Below, in pieces: positions 34,587 through 45,644 of a stretch of 64,000 nucleotides of DNA. This DNA is from Pyrus communis (lineage: Eukaryota > Streptophyta > Magnoliopsida > Rosales > Rosaceae). The notes beneath the pieces were generated by a model. That model saw only the letters and a list, made by a program, of their open reading frames with translations. It had not been told where the DNA came from and did not search any database. Location of the stretch: positions 14,345,072 through 14,409,071 of the forward strand of contig NC_084807.1 in assembly GCF_963583255.1 (NCBI RefSeq). The letters are read 5' to 3'. Each line of letters begins with the position of its first letter. Position 1 is the stretch's first letter. The translations under genes were made by a program, and so were the position numbers.

Positions 34587-35472
34587 GGCATTAGAACAAT
34601 CGGCCAATTGGATAATCACACCATTGTTTTTAAGCTCTCCTAAGTTCATAGATGCATAAATTGAGTAAGGCATGACATTAATTGAAGCTCCTAAGTCTAG
34701 CATAGCATGTTCAAACTTAGTATTTCCAATAACACAAAGAATTGTAAAACTACCCGGATCTTTGCATTTAGGTGGTAGTTTTCTTTGTAACACCGCCGAA
34801 ACATTCTCACTTACTGGACCACCTCTTTGTTCGAAATCCTCTTCCTTGTTGTGCAAAGCTCTTTCAAGAATTTAGCATACTTAGGAACTTGCTTGATTGC
34901 ATCAAGGAGCGGGATATTGACTTGAACTTTCCTAAAGGTTTCCAGAATGTCCTTCTCATTCTCTTCTTTCTTTGATTGCCTAAATCTGCTTGGAAAGGGC
35001 ACAATTAGTGGAATAGAATTAGAAAAATTCGAATTTGGACTTACCTTGGTGGTGTTGGACGGTTTTGGGACAATAGGGGGTTGCGGCAATGTTTGTTCCA
35101 GCCTTGCCGTGGCCTTTGTTCCTTGTTCATCCTCTTCTTGCGGCAGCTTATCCTCCTCTTGGCTTGTTGTGGACGGTTTTGGGTTAGTTCTAACCTCCTT
35201 ACCACTTCTCAACGTGATTGCCTTGGCGGTTTCAAAGCCTCCCTTCAGATTGACAATAGTTGAACTAGGTAATTTACCTTCCTCTCTGAATTGGCCCATG
35301 AATTCCGCCATTTGCCGCATGTGCTTCTTCAATTCTCCCATCTCCTTGGCTTCATTTTGATAACCTTGCGACAAGGTAGTTAGTAATTGAAGAACATTAT
35401 CATTATTCATTGACAAACCTAAATTTGGTTGTGATTGAGGTTGAGATTGTGTGAATGGCTTTTGATATATCC
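34587..35472 (-). pseudogene. Element H gag C-terminus and protease N-terminus
   Basis: Minus strand. The open segment 34811-35416 has the gag tail (QLLTTL, MAEFMGQF, LPSSTIVN, FETAKAITLRSGKEV), a Gln/Glu/Pro-rich linker and EKDILETFRKVQVNIPLLD. A small frameshift near 34815 leads into the second frame (34584-34856) with KCKDPGSFTI, DLGASINVMPYS and GVIIQLAD. It ends at codons for SNA, exactly at the GGCAT duplication. The continuation (AYPKGVLEDV...) is on the plus strand at 41541. The 5' side is cut at 35472 by LTR J (five bases before it: TATCC). Confidence 0.88.
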
Positions 35473-36803
35473 TGATGCGAAAATTAACTTAACACACAAA
35501 TTAACCCTCTTTTGACAATTGTAGTATATAAGTAAGTAGGGATCGTTCTTAAACAGGGGATTAGGAGGGATTGCTAAACACTTTAAACTGACTCAAATAA
35601 CTAAAACTAAACTTTAAAACACTTAACTCAACTTAAAAGACTCAAAACAAGTTCATAAGACTCAAAATAAGCTAAAGACACTCAAAACTGCCTAAAAACA
35701 CAAACTGGGCAGATTTGACTCTAAACACAAATTTGGACGAATTTTGGTTCTAACTTGACTCAAAACAGATTTTAACTAGTTAGACACTCTAAACTAAATG
35801 GGGATTTGGTTTTGGACAAAAATAAAGTAAACAAAACAAGAATTTAAACTAGGCAGAATTCACGAATTTGATGGAATTAAGTGGATGGTAGGCTAGCTAG
35901 GAGGTCTTTCTCCACACATGACATACTTGCATACAAAACAATCTCCAGTTGCTTTTTCAATGAATCATTAATCTCAACACCCCAAGTTAATTAGGTACGC
36001 TTAAATTAACCTTCAGATTTTCCTTAAGTCATTGCATTGAATGGAATTAGCGCATTGCAATCAAATTATTCCTCAAAAGTTCTCTACATAAAAGTGCATA
36101 ATAGAGAAACAATCAAAGATCATTAAATTCTATGAAAATCATAAGTGTTGTCGAGGCATTCGTAACTATGAAAGTGCTTGATACTTATGCCAAGAATTTA
36201 CTTAACGTGATTGTGACTAACAACCTTTACTACTTATGAATATAAGTTCCCAACGATTAGGTGAAGTTTCCTTATATCCTAGCATCAGATTTATGCATGC
36301 AAATTAAGTGTGCACTCTCAACCCACATACACAAACAAGTTTTAATTCAAATAGATAAGTAAATTGAATTCACCATTCATGAAATCACAACTGGAAGTAA
36401 TCAAATCATAATGCAAATATAGCCATGGTTTCGAAATTCCCCCTAGTCAAAAGGGGATTAGTTCCTCATACTCACAAAGCAAAGATTCTTGAAATTAAAC
36501 ATTGAAAAACACAAGAAAGATTACACCTAAAACGTTCCAGCAACTCCAAGTCGAATGGCATACACGTCTAGGGCTTTCCTCCTTCTTCCTTGCTGCGGCA
36601 CAAGGTGTGGGTGGTGGTTTTAGGAGTTATGAATGATGTATTCTTGCTTGGGATGATGAATGATGGCTGATTAGGGTGGTAGAGTGCGGCAGATTGTGTA
36701 TGGAGGTGTGGGGATTGAATGGGTGATGGAGAATGGAGGCTAGGGCTTGCGGCAAGGAGTTTCTGAATGGCATAAGGGTTCCTGCGAATTTGCGGTTGAT
36801 AAC
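35473..36803 (-). mobile_element. LTR J, inverted part 1
   Basis: Reverse-oriented LTR starting TGATGCG, from the U5 end through R into U3. Words of the C/O subfamily type: ATGCGCTAATTCCAT near 36044, AAAAGTGCAT near 36093, ATGAAAGTGCTT near 36170. It is interrupted by solo LTR K with duplication ATAAC (36799-36803) and resumes at 39159. Confidence 0.85.
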
Positions 36804-39153
36804 TGATAGGAGCATATTCATGCGACTTAAATGGCTTGTTCTCGTGCATTTACGTTATGTTTCTCTCGTTATTTTAGTCCTTTATGCTTCTTTTGTGTGT
36901 TTTCAGGTTCTAAGGGCCTAGGGAGCAAGAAAGTGCATTTTGAGGCCATTTGGAGCATTTTTGGGCATGGATTGGATAGCTTATCCATGGAGCCAAGAGG
37001 ATGGACGAATTTGAAGGCCTTGTATGCACTTGAAGACACAAAACAATGGCTCTAGCCCAATCAAACACATTATGCCATACAAACCAACCTATTTTAGGCC
37101 CATTCTATGTACTTAAACCCTAGCCCTTTAAACTAATTCATTTATCACTTATCAAACCATTCACTTATCACTCACCACATATCATTCACTTATCACTTAA
37201 CATATCATTCATTTATTTCACTTCCATACTCCTCTTAATTCCACATGCATTCTCACACATGCACATCATTCACTCACATTTCCACCATTCATTCTTTATT
37301 CCTTTCCAAACATCTCACATGCATTTCCACCTTCCTACTTCATCATTTCACCACATTCTCCCTCTTTAACTCACATGCATTCATCATAATTCACAACACA
37401 AAACAACTTCATTGACATGGGTTCCCATTTCCTTTCCAAACATCTCACATGCATTTCTTCATTATTTCCTAACCCTACATGCATTATTTATTGCATCTTC
37501 ACATGCATTCACACACACTTTACACATTCAAACCGTGAGCTCCCATTCCTATATGCCATTTTCAGATTTCCACCCACTAACCTAGTCATCAACACATGCA
37601 CTTCCACCTTTCATCCACAATGATTCATGATTCATTCACTTTGCATCCTTTAAATCACATACTTTTCCATCATTAATTAGCCACTTGCATCTTAAACAAA
37701 CAACCATATGTTCCCTCCACTACTCCTATAAATACCCTTGCATTCATTCATTCAATTCATATCTCATATTTCCATTCACAACACTTCACACAACACAAAT
37801 ACACATCCATTGCCGCAATTCCCCTTCCATTTTCTGTGCAGTTTTTCTCCTTCATTGCAGCCACTATCCAACCACTTCCCATCCCTCCAAAACACTTCAC
37901 ATAATCCCCAAAGCTCACCTTAGACCTTGTGCTACAACAACGAGGAAGAAAAGAGTGCTTAAACGTTCATACAATTCAAGTTTGAGTTGTTGGAATGTTT
38001 AGGTGTTTCTTTGATTTCAAAGTTTAAATTTAATTCTCTTTGTTTTGTACGTATGAGAAGGAAAGAGAAGAGTGCCTAAACGTTCATACAATTCACGTTT
38101 GAGTTGTTGGAATGTTTAGGTGTTTCTTTAATTTCAAAGTTATGAGGAACTAAACCCCCTTTAGCTAGGGGGTGATTCGAAACTATGTTTATATTTGCAA
38201 TTTGAATTGATTACGTTTGGTTGGAATTTCATAAGTTGTGGATTCAATTCGTTTAACTGTTTGATTGATAACTTATTTATGTATGTTCATTGAGATTGCA
38301 AGCTTAATTTTCATGCATAAATATGACGCTAGAATATAAGTGAATTTCACCTAATCGCTATGAACTTATATTCACAAGTAGTGGAGGTTGCTTATAAACA
38401 ATCGCGTTAAATGAATTCTTGGCATAAGTTTCATGCGTATTCCATAGTAACGAATGCCTCGTCGATGTTTATGATTTCCGTTGAACTTAATGATCTTTGT
38501 TGAATGTCTCTATCATGCGTATTCCATAGTTAGGGACTTTGATTAAGAATAATTTGGTTGTAATGCGTATTCCATTCAATCCAACGAATTTAGGGAAATC
38601 TGAAAGTTAATCTAAGTGGATCTAATTAACTTGGAGCATTGAGTTTCACAACTTATCGAAAGACCAACTGAGAATCAATTTTGTTTTGCAAGTGTAACAT
38701 GTGTGGAGAAGAACCCCTTGGCTATTCCATCATCCATATTTTTATCACATTCATATTTACATTTTGCCTTTAATTATATTCTGTCCATTTAATTTAATAT
38801 CGTCCAACCACAATTTCCCCCCCTATTTTGTTAAGTCTTAATCATTCGTATTTGTTTTATTTTTGTATCTTTAAGCTTTTGGAGTCATAAACACTTGCAA
38901 ATTCGTCTAAATCAAGTTCTAGCTTCTATTTGAGTCAATTTGATTGTTTTAGACAATTTGAGTTTTTCAAAGCCATTCTGAGTCCTAGTAGTCTTGTTAA
39001 GAGTATTTTAATTTAGTTTTTATGTTTTTAAGTCAATTTAGAAGGTTTTAGCAAGCCCTCCTAATCCCCGGTCTAGAACGATCCCTCACTTATCCATTCT
39101 ACTACAATTGTCAAACGAGGGTTTAATTTGAGTGTCAAGTAAATCTCGCACCA
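36804..39153 (+). mobile_element. Solo LTR K
   Basis: 2350-bp LTR, TGATAGGAGCATATTC...CTCGCACCA, flanked by ATAAC (36799-36803 and 39154-39158); the terminal CATCA has become CACCA. U3 is full of CATTCACTTATC-like and ACATGCATT-like words (37130-37680). The TATA box CCTATAAATACC is at 37725-37736. The R start is duplicated with a 117-bp period (37954 and 38071). U5 word ATGCGTATTCCAT is at 38433, 38515 and 38563. The first 230 bp are nearly identical to R (47446). Confidence 0.93.
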
Positions 39154-39158
39154 ATAAC

Positions 39159-39186
39159 ATGTATATATAGTTCGGCCAACCCTAGC
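39159..39186 (-). mobile_element. LTR J, inverted part 2 (TATA region)
   Basis: Short piece of LTR J U3 with TATATATAG, matching the C 5' LTR at 32817-32845. It lies between solo LTR K and LTR fragment L. Confidence 0.7.
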
Positions 39187-40207
39187 GTTTCTTTGATTTC
39201 AATGTTTAAATTCAATTCTCTTTGTTTTGTAATATGAGGAATGGAAGAGAAGAGTGCCTAAACGTTCATACAATTCAAGTTTGAGTTGTTGGAATGTTTA
39301 GGTGTTTCTTTGATTTCAAAGTTATGAGGAACTAAACTTTTTTTGGCTAGGGGTGATTTCAATACCATGATTATTTATGTGATATGAATTGATGAATTCC
39401 GGTTATGAACTCTTGATTTGTGAATGCAATTGGCTTAACTATTTGATGATTAACTTATTTGTGTTTGTTGATTGAGGGTCGACACTTAATTAGCATGCAT
39501 GAATATGTGGCTAAAGTTTAAGAAGGTTTCACATAATCGTTACTAACTTATACTTGAAAGTAGTGAAGGTCGCTTGTCACGATCGCGTTAAGTTTAATTC
39601 TTAGCATGAGTAACATGATGTCATAGTTGCAAATGCTTTGTCAATGCTTATGGTTTTCATTATTCTTAATGATCTTCGATTGTATCTCTATTATGATGAC
39701 ATGTAGGGAACTTTTGAGAATGTTTTGGGTTGTCGAATGATGCCATCCAATCCAATAATATAAGGAAAATCTGAGGGTTAACTAGTGATGTCACGGTTAA
39801 TTTGGGGCATTGTCGTTCATAATTCAATGAAGGAATAACTGGAAATTGATTCATATGCATAAATATCATGTGTAGAGAAAGAACCCTTAGCTAGCTTCCC
39901 ATCCATTCATTTCCGTCAAATCCATATTTACAATTTATTTTGTTTCCAAGTATTCATTTTAGTTTAAATTCGTCCAAATCCAATTCCCCCTATTTCGTTG
40001 AAGTTTAGTCTTAATCTTTCTTATTTTTAGTTTTGCTTTCTTCGAGCATTAAATAGTGTTTTATATTGTGTTTTTATGTTTTTAAGTCAATTTAGAAGGT
40101 TTTAGCAAGCCCTCCTAATCCCCGGTCTAGAACGATCCCTCACTTATCCATTCTACTACAATTGTCAAACGAGGGTTTAATTTGAGTGTCAAGTAATTCT
40201 CACATCA
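39187..40207 (+). mobile_element. LTR fragment L (R-U5 only)
   Basis: Plus-oriented LTR lacking U3. It starts at the R zone (GTTTCTTTGATTTCAATG) and ends CACATCA at 40207. Words ATGATGTCAT, ATGATGACAT, ATGATGCCAT and GTGATGTCAC are near 39615, 39694, 39738 and 39787, as in A. About 17 bp of LTR J are missing at its left edge, so L looks like a solo LTR that lost its front in a small deletion. Confidence 0.8.
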
Positions 40208-40655
40208 ACAACTTAGCAGATTTTATGGATTAGGGCCCTAGGGTTCGGCACAAGTAACTTAAATCCACTTAGGAGAGGGTTTGGCCCAATTAATTTCAGA
40301 AAAGGATTTGTGCAACCCAAATCCACAAGGAATGAGGCCTAATAAATCAGAATCCAAAAGGAAAAAGGTTTAGGAAATTCGTCCAAAATTGGGCCTTCTA
40401 GAAACTAGGTGTTTTGTGGCTGATTTTGGGTTTTCTAGAAGAGATAAAAGGGGGAAGGGTGCAGCACCCTTTTAGGGTTAGATAAGACTTCTAGAAATCA
40501 TGTTTTTAGGTCCACTTTCAGCTACGATTAAGGTGGAACAAGATTAGGTTAGGATAAGATAGGATAAGGTTTGGATAAGATAAGGTTGTTAGGATAAGTT
40601 TCCATATTTCTTGCTCTTTCCTTATCTTCTTTGTCTTAAACTTTCCTTTTTCTGA
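40208..40655 (-). mobile_element. LTR J, inverted part 3
   Basis: U3 of the reverse-oriented LTR J, with AACTTAGCAGATTTTA and ATTTCAGAAAAGGATTTGT blocks matching the C 5' LTR, then GGATAAGATAAGG words. It ends abruptly at about 40655. Its missing first 200 bp match the fragment at 33107-33306 in position and type. Confidence 0.8.
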
Positions 40656-41540
40656 TCATATAAAACATATAATCATGGCTTCGAATTCACCTCTAACTAG
40701 AAAGAAGTTAGTTCCACATGTTCGCAAAACAAAGATAATTAAACTTAAACATTAAAAACAAAGATAGAATACACCTAGAAACACTCCAGGTGGCTTCTCC
40801 TTCCTTCCTTGCTGCCAACAATGGGGATTTGTGTGAATTTAGGCTCTTGAGGTGTGGTGGATGGTGTGGTGTGAATTTGTGGTAGAGGGTGGTGGTTTTT
40901 GAGTGTTGTGGCATCATGTATTTATAGGGTGAAGGGAAGGCATGAATTTGGACTGAAAAGGAAAGGAATTAGGACTCCAAATCACCAAAGAACAAGGATA
41001 CTTTCAATCAGATTCCAAGGAGGACAAGGAATGGTCCTAGTGGCAGATTCTAGAACTTCTAGAAGGATTACATGTGGCATAAACTTAATGCACGAAAATA
41101 GGTCTTCTAGAACTTGATATTTAGGTGATTTAATGTGAAAAGGAGTCCTCTTTGAAGTTGGAATTAAGGTAGGAAAAGATTAGGATAGGATAAGATAAGA
41201 TAAGGTTGGATAAGGTTTGGATAAGATAAGGAAATTTGGATAAGGTTCCTTATTTCTTGTTATTTCCTTATCTTCTTTGCATTTGGACTTCTTTCTCCAG
41301 ATTTGTAGCCTTTCCTAGCCCTTCTTGACTTCAATTTCATCCATGCTCTTTGCTCCATGGTTATGTTATCCAATCCATGCCCAAACTGCTCCATTTAGCT
41401 TCAAAATGCCCTTTCTTGCTCCTTTTGCCATTAGGACCTAAAAACATACGAAAATAGCTTAAAAGACTAAAATAGATAGTAATTAACTAACTAAATGCAA
41501 GGAAACAACATAACTAAGTAGCATAAATATACTCCTATCA
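40656..41540 (-). mobile_element. Proximal half of a P-type solo LTR (M)
   Basis: Reverse-oriented. It begins within U5 just after the ATGATTATATGTTTTATATGA point of P-type LTRs, runs through R, a low-complexity promoter zone and a U3 with GATAAGGTT words, and ends TACTCCTATCA at 41540. ATGCC follows (41541-41545). It pairs with 33307-34586 as one broken LTR. Confidence 0.8.
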
Positions 41541-42451
41541 ATGCCTATCCAAAAGGAGTTTTGGAAGATGTTTTGGTGCAGGTTAACAATTTGATCTTTC
41601 CAACAGACTTTTACGTGCTTGACATGGAAGATTCAACCCATTCTACACCATTGCCGATCTTACTTGGGAGACCATTCATGAAAATAGCCCGCACCAAGAT
41701 TGATGTGTTCAAAGGGACTTTAACGATGGAATTTGATGGGGAAGTTATTGATTTCAATCTTTCTGAAACTATTAAATATCCTAAAGATGATCATTCTTAT
41801 TTCTCTATTGATATATTTCATTCATTGGCGCAGGACTTTCTTAATTCGTTGGACAAAGACCCACTTGAAATAATAGTTGCCAAAGGATTGGGCTTAACAC
41901 CCAATCTAGCCATGCATGATGATGAAGTTAGCGAGATGGTGGCTGCACTTCAATCATCACCACAAGTTGTTACCTTCTGTGATTCAGGCACTCGTTTCTA
42001 CTAACCAATCCCAATTTCAATTCTCGTTTCTACTAACAAGTTGTTACCTTTTGTTATTCAGGCACTCGTTCTTGAACTTAAACCATTGCCAAGTCACTTG
42101 AAGTATGTCTATTTGGGAGACAAAGAAACGTTGTCCGTCATTGTTTCTTTATCACTCATGGCAATGGAGGAGGAGAAATTGGTTCGAGTGTTGAAAGAGC
42201 ACAAAACAGCCATAGGATGGACCTTGGCCGACATTAAGGGAATTAGCCCTACAACATGCATGCATCGCATACTTCTAGGGGAGGGGGCTAAACCAACTCG
42301 AGAGGCTCAACATCGACTCAACCCTCCAATGATGGACGTTGTGAAGAAAGAGGTTATCAAATTACTTGATTGTGGAGTGATTTATCCTATCTCGGATAGC
42401 CGTTGGGTTTCACCAGTTCAAGTTGTGCCAAAGAAATCTGGAGTGACGATG
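41541..42451 (+). pseudogene. Element H protease C-terminus and RT N-terminus
   Basis: Plus strand. It opens at AYPKGVLEDVLVQVN, the direct continuation of the minus-strand fragment that ends at 34587. It contains the distal protease motif (LLGRPFMK), the acidic linker and then the RT start (LKEHKTAIGWTLADIKG, SPTTCMHRI, DCGVIYPISDSRWVSPVQVVPKKSG). A 74-bp tandem duplication (copies at 41962 and 42036) breaks the frame between the two open pieces. At about 42451 RT stops and antisense 3' noncoding sequence of element N begins, so the RT core, RNase H and integrase are absent. Confidence 0.85.
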
Positions 42452-43489
42452 GTTGTACAATACATATGCAAAGGGGTAAGGCTTTTTTACTCTGGTTTAA
42501 CTAAATAACTTCATCTTGTTATATGTTATGCACTTAATTTTATGCTTTGAATGAAACGGGCATGAGTTCTAGTATTTGGAACTATAGTGATGAAACGGAT
42601 TCTAAGTAGCAACCAATCAAAGAAATAATGAGATCATGCAACGACTTTAGAAAACAAAAACATCTCAGATTAATAACTCTCCAAATAAAGTTTACGCTCA
42701 AGACTCTAAGGGTTGTAGCGTTAGTTTGAGTTCCTTCCTTCAAGCATGCTACAAAAACTGATTTTTTTCCTTTTTGTGATTACATGTGAATTCGTAAATG
42801 ACAACTACAAGTAAGCATAAACCAAAGAGTATATCAAACTTCCATCCATGTTTGTAACTTTCTTTAATAGTCATGCAATTAAAATCCAAATCCTCATCAT
42901 TTTGTTGGAAGGTATCCTAAGACACACAACACACAACACACAAAAACAAAAACAACTCTTTTTGGGTTTTTCAAACATTCTTTTTTCGATTTTTTTTTCA
43001 AATTTTCGGATTTTCTGTTTAGGACACATAAAAAGACTTCAAAACACATTAAAACACTTAAAAACAGTGAGTAACAACTTTAGAAGTGATCGGTGATAAA
43101 ATCCAACGAATTTTCATGAAAAACACTTTGTTTACCCTCCCCCCCCCCACCCACATTTAAACCAAACATTGTCCTCAATGTTTCAAACATAGACTCACAA
43201 ACAAACAAACAAACAAATAACACAACTAACACACACAACAATAAAGCCAAAGTAAAAGCAATAAAAAGTAGGGTTTAGGAACGCAAATCTGGTTGTGGAG
43301 TGTTGGGGATTCCTAGGTCTTCTTTATTTGAATGCATGGGTTGCCTCCCAAGAAGCGCTTGCATTAACGTCTTCCAGCCGGACGATACCTCCTTTAAGCT
43401 CCCCTAGGTCCCATGGCATGTAATTGATCTTTGAATAGGAGGTGATACTTGAAATGATCAGACAATGGTTTAAATTCTTGTGTCAGTGC

Positions 43490-43972
43490 CTAAATCATCA
43501 ACAACATATTATTATAAAACAAAATTGAAATTCGGGGAGGTGGCTTACCTATATGCTCCGACATGAACTCAAAAATAAACACCCCTTCGAAAGTTGTAGG
43601 ACTAGAAAATTCAGCTAGATTTGGTGTTTTGAGAGTTATGACTTGTCCCGTGTCATAAAATCCAACTTCTTTGGGAATTGTTGTCTCAAGTATATCCTCT
43701 TTGATGAATTCTAGACATTCCCCAGCCATATCTTGCTCTTGATTCTTTAGGAAGGTTTCGAAGATGCCTTTCTCACCCTCTTCGTCCTTGGATTGCATGA
43801 TCCTGCAAGGAATAGGTACATTTGGTGGAACGGGGTCAAGACAAATTGAATTTGGGCTTACCTTTGTTGTAGTGGACGACACAGAGGGCATATGTGGCTG
43901 CGAAAAAGGTGGTTCTTCCCTTGCCATGGCCTTGTTATCCTCCTCTTCATCGAGCAGCAGCTGTTCATCCAT
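43490..43972 (-). CDS. Element N gag-tail ORF with extra module (160 aa)
   Basis: Open ORF of unknown function. Residues 1-70 are an acidic/proline-rich gag tail (MDEQLLLDEEEDNKAMA, VPIPCRIMQSKDEEGEK). The protease start expected next (VQVNIPLLD...) is replaced by ECLEFIKEDILETT, KEVGFYDTGQVITL, NLAEF and TTFEGVFIFEFMS. This roughly 65-residue module is also present in element S (ECHEFIKEDVLETT, GQVITI, TFKGVVFVIEF) and absent from the A, C and H proteins. The real protein may start further upstream: gag-like sequence with stops continues to about 44692. No catalytic motif is visible. It could be a spacer left by deletion, but its survival in two copies argues for a family feature. Confidence 0.6.
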   Translation of the reverse strand: MDEQLLLDEEEDNKAMAREEPPFSQPHMPSVSSTTTKVSPNSICLDPVPPNVPIPCRIMQSKDEEGEKGIFETFLKNQEQDMAGECLEFIKEDILETTIPKEVGFYDTGQVITLKTPNLAEFSSPTTFEGVFIFEFMSEHIGKPPPRISILFYNNMLLMI

Positions 43973-44692
43973 CTTTTAGCTTGGTTTGGACATCTTGGAT
44001 TCATCTTCAACCTCCATGCCACTTTTCAAGGTGATAGCTTCAGCAATTTCAACTGTTGAGTCGGATAGTTCACTTTGTTCTTACATTTGCCCCATGAATT
44101 TCGTGATCTCTCCTATTTGATTCTTCAATTCGCTCATCACTTGGGCTTGATTTTGTAATTTCTTGGTTTGATTTTGTACTTCCTGTGCCAAAGAAGTTGG
44201 TATTGGAAGAATTTTATCATAATCCAATGACGAACCTGAATTTGGTTAGTATTGTTGTGGGGAAGGCTATGGTGGCTGCATAAGAGTTATATAGAACTCC
44301 TTATATGGCTGTGAAGATTTTCCTTGTTGAGCCTCCTTGGCTTGGTTTTGTAAGCCCTGCACCAAAGTAATTAATTCATCAAGAATTTGATCGTAATCTA
44401 TTGACAAACCTGAGTTTGGTTGGGCATATTGTATATGAGGTTATGGCGGCTGCATAGGCGTTGAATAGAACTCCTCATATGGCTACCACTATCCTTCGTG
44501 TTGAACTTATTGAGATTCCCATCACATAGAATTTGAATGATCACTCCAATCTCTTTGTGGACATTGATTTGCTTGATATTCTTGCCTATAAGAAGCACCA
44601 AATGTAGGGACACTTTGCATTGTGGACCTTTCGGCATACTGTGACAACTGAGAAGTAAGATTCGCTATTTTAGCTTGAAGATTAGCAATTGC
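43973..44692 (-). pseudogene. Element N gag remnant
   Basis: Degenerate gag-derived sequence in the frames upstream of the ORF: a Met-initiated stretch at about 44692 (MAIANLQAKIANLTSQLSQ), then GLQNQAKEAQQ and MSELKNQIGEITKFMGQM, interrupted by stops. The capsid and zinc-knuckle parts are absent. The leader before the Met has TTGATTTCAG/GTACTAGAG, like the acceptor motif in A, C and O. Confidence 0.65.
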
Positions 44693-44773
44693 CATGTCTT
44701 GCTTCTCTAGTACCTGAAATCAAAGAAATAAAACTAAATCAAATATCAAAAGAAAAATAAACAAACAAATAGA

Positions 44774-44811
44774 GGGATTAGCAATTTTACTAATCCCCGG
44801 CAACGGCGCCA
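44774..44811 (-). promoter_or_regulatory. Element N PBS and adjoining hairpin
   Basis: The PBS is the complement of TCCCCGGCAACGGCGCCA (44794-44811), a perfect tRNA-Asp type. The overlapping hairpin arms are GGGATTAG (44774-44781) and CTAATCCC (44790-44797). Confidence 0.85.
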
Positions 44812-44816
44812 AAATT

Positions 44817-44858
44817 TGATGTGAAATATTCTAACACTCAAATTAAAACCCTATTCTT
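44817..44858 (-). mobile_element. Element N 5' LTR stub
   Basis: Only the last 42 bp of the LTR remain (complement of ...AGGGTTTTAATTTGAGTGTTAGAATATTTCACATCA). They are joined head to head at CTTGG to a plus-oriented LTR. The end sequence matches that of the LTR at 34540-34586. Confidence 0.8.
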
Positions 44859-45601
44859 GGTATAAGTAGCATGCTCTTTCATAGTTACGAATGCCTCATC
44901 AACACTTATGATTTTCATCGAAATTAATGATCTTTGATTGTTTTTCTATTATGCGCTTTCATATAGAGAACTTTTGAGGAATAATTTGATTGCAGTGCGC
45001 TAATTCCATTCAATTCAATGACCTAAGGGAAATCTGAGAGTTAATTTAAGCGTACCTAATTAACTTGGGGTGTTGAGGTTCATGATTCATTGAATAAGCA
45101 ATTGGAGATTGTTTTGTATGCAAATATGCCATGTGAGGAGAAAAACCTCCTAGCTAGCCCATCATCCACTTAATTCCATCAAATTCGTCCAAATCTGCCT
45201 AGTTTAATTTCTTGTTTTGTTTTGTTTATTTTCGTCCAAAACCAAATCCCCATTTGTTTTAGAGTGTCTAAATAGTTAGAATATGTTTTGGATTGTGTTT
45301 TTGAGTGTTTTGAGTCAAGTTAGAACCAAATTTCGTCCAATTTTGTGTTTAGAGTCAAATCTGCCCAGTTTGTGTTTTTTAGGCAGTTTTGAGTGTTTTC
45401 AGCTCATTGTGAGTCTTGTGAACTTGTTTTGAGTCTTTTGAGTTGAGTTAAGTGTTTAAAAGCTTTGTTTTATTTAATTGAGTCAGTTTAAAGTGTTTAG
45501 CAATCCCTCCTAATCCCCGGTTTAAGAACGATCCCTACTTACTTATATGCTACAATTGTCAAAATAGGGTTAATTTGTGTGTTAAGAAAATTTTCACATC
45601 A
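44859..45601 (+). mobile_element. Element O 5' LTR, distal part
   Basis: Plus-oriented U5: word ATGCTCTTTCAT near 44871, ATGCGCTTTCAT near 44951, GTGCGCTAATTCCAT near 44996, the GTGAGGAGAAAAACC block, and the end TTTTCACATCA at 45601. U3 and R are missing to the left of the junction with N. Confidence 0.85.
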
Positions 45602-45606
45602 AATTT

Positions 45607-45644
45607 TGGCGCCGTTGCCGGGGATTAGCAAACTTGCTAATCCC
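45607..45644 (+). promoter_or_regulatory. Element O PBS and hairpin
   Basis: TGGCGCCGTTGCCGGGGA (45607-45624) is a perfect tRNA-Asp-type PBS. It is overlapped by GGGATTAGCAA / TTGCTAATCCC (45621-45631 and 45634-45644), an 11-base perfect inverted repeat. Confidence 0.88.

Larger units (their letters stand above)
42452..44816 (-). mobile_element. Element N: internally deleted Athila-like element, internal region
   Basis: Minus strand. From right to left: PBS (44794-44811), a gag remnant, a modified gag-tail ORF (43490-43972), the conserved post-integrase block (about 43335-43385), the internal purine tract (complement of TTTACCCTCCCCCCCCCAC, 43131-43150), and 3' noncoding sequence homologous to A 14820-15650. 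Protease, RT, RNase H and integrase are all missing, so N had to rely on another element's enzymes. The left end is cut at 42451 (complement of GCATATGTATTGTA); no PPT or 3' LTR remains. Confidence 0.82.

Noticed and set aside
36831..37055. 74-aa ORF nearly repeated at 47473-47682
   Set aside because: Same U3 start in the related solo LTRs K and R; shared by descent of the LTR, not a gene.
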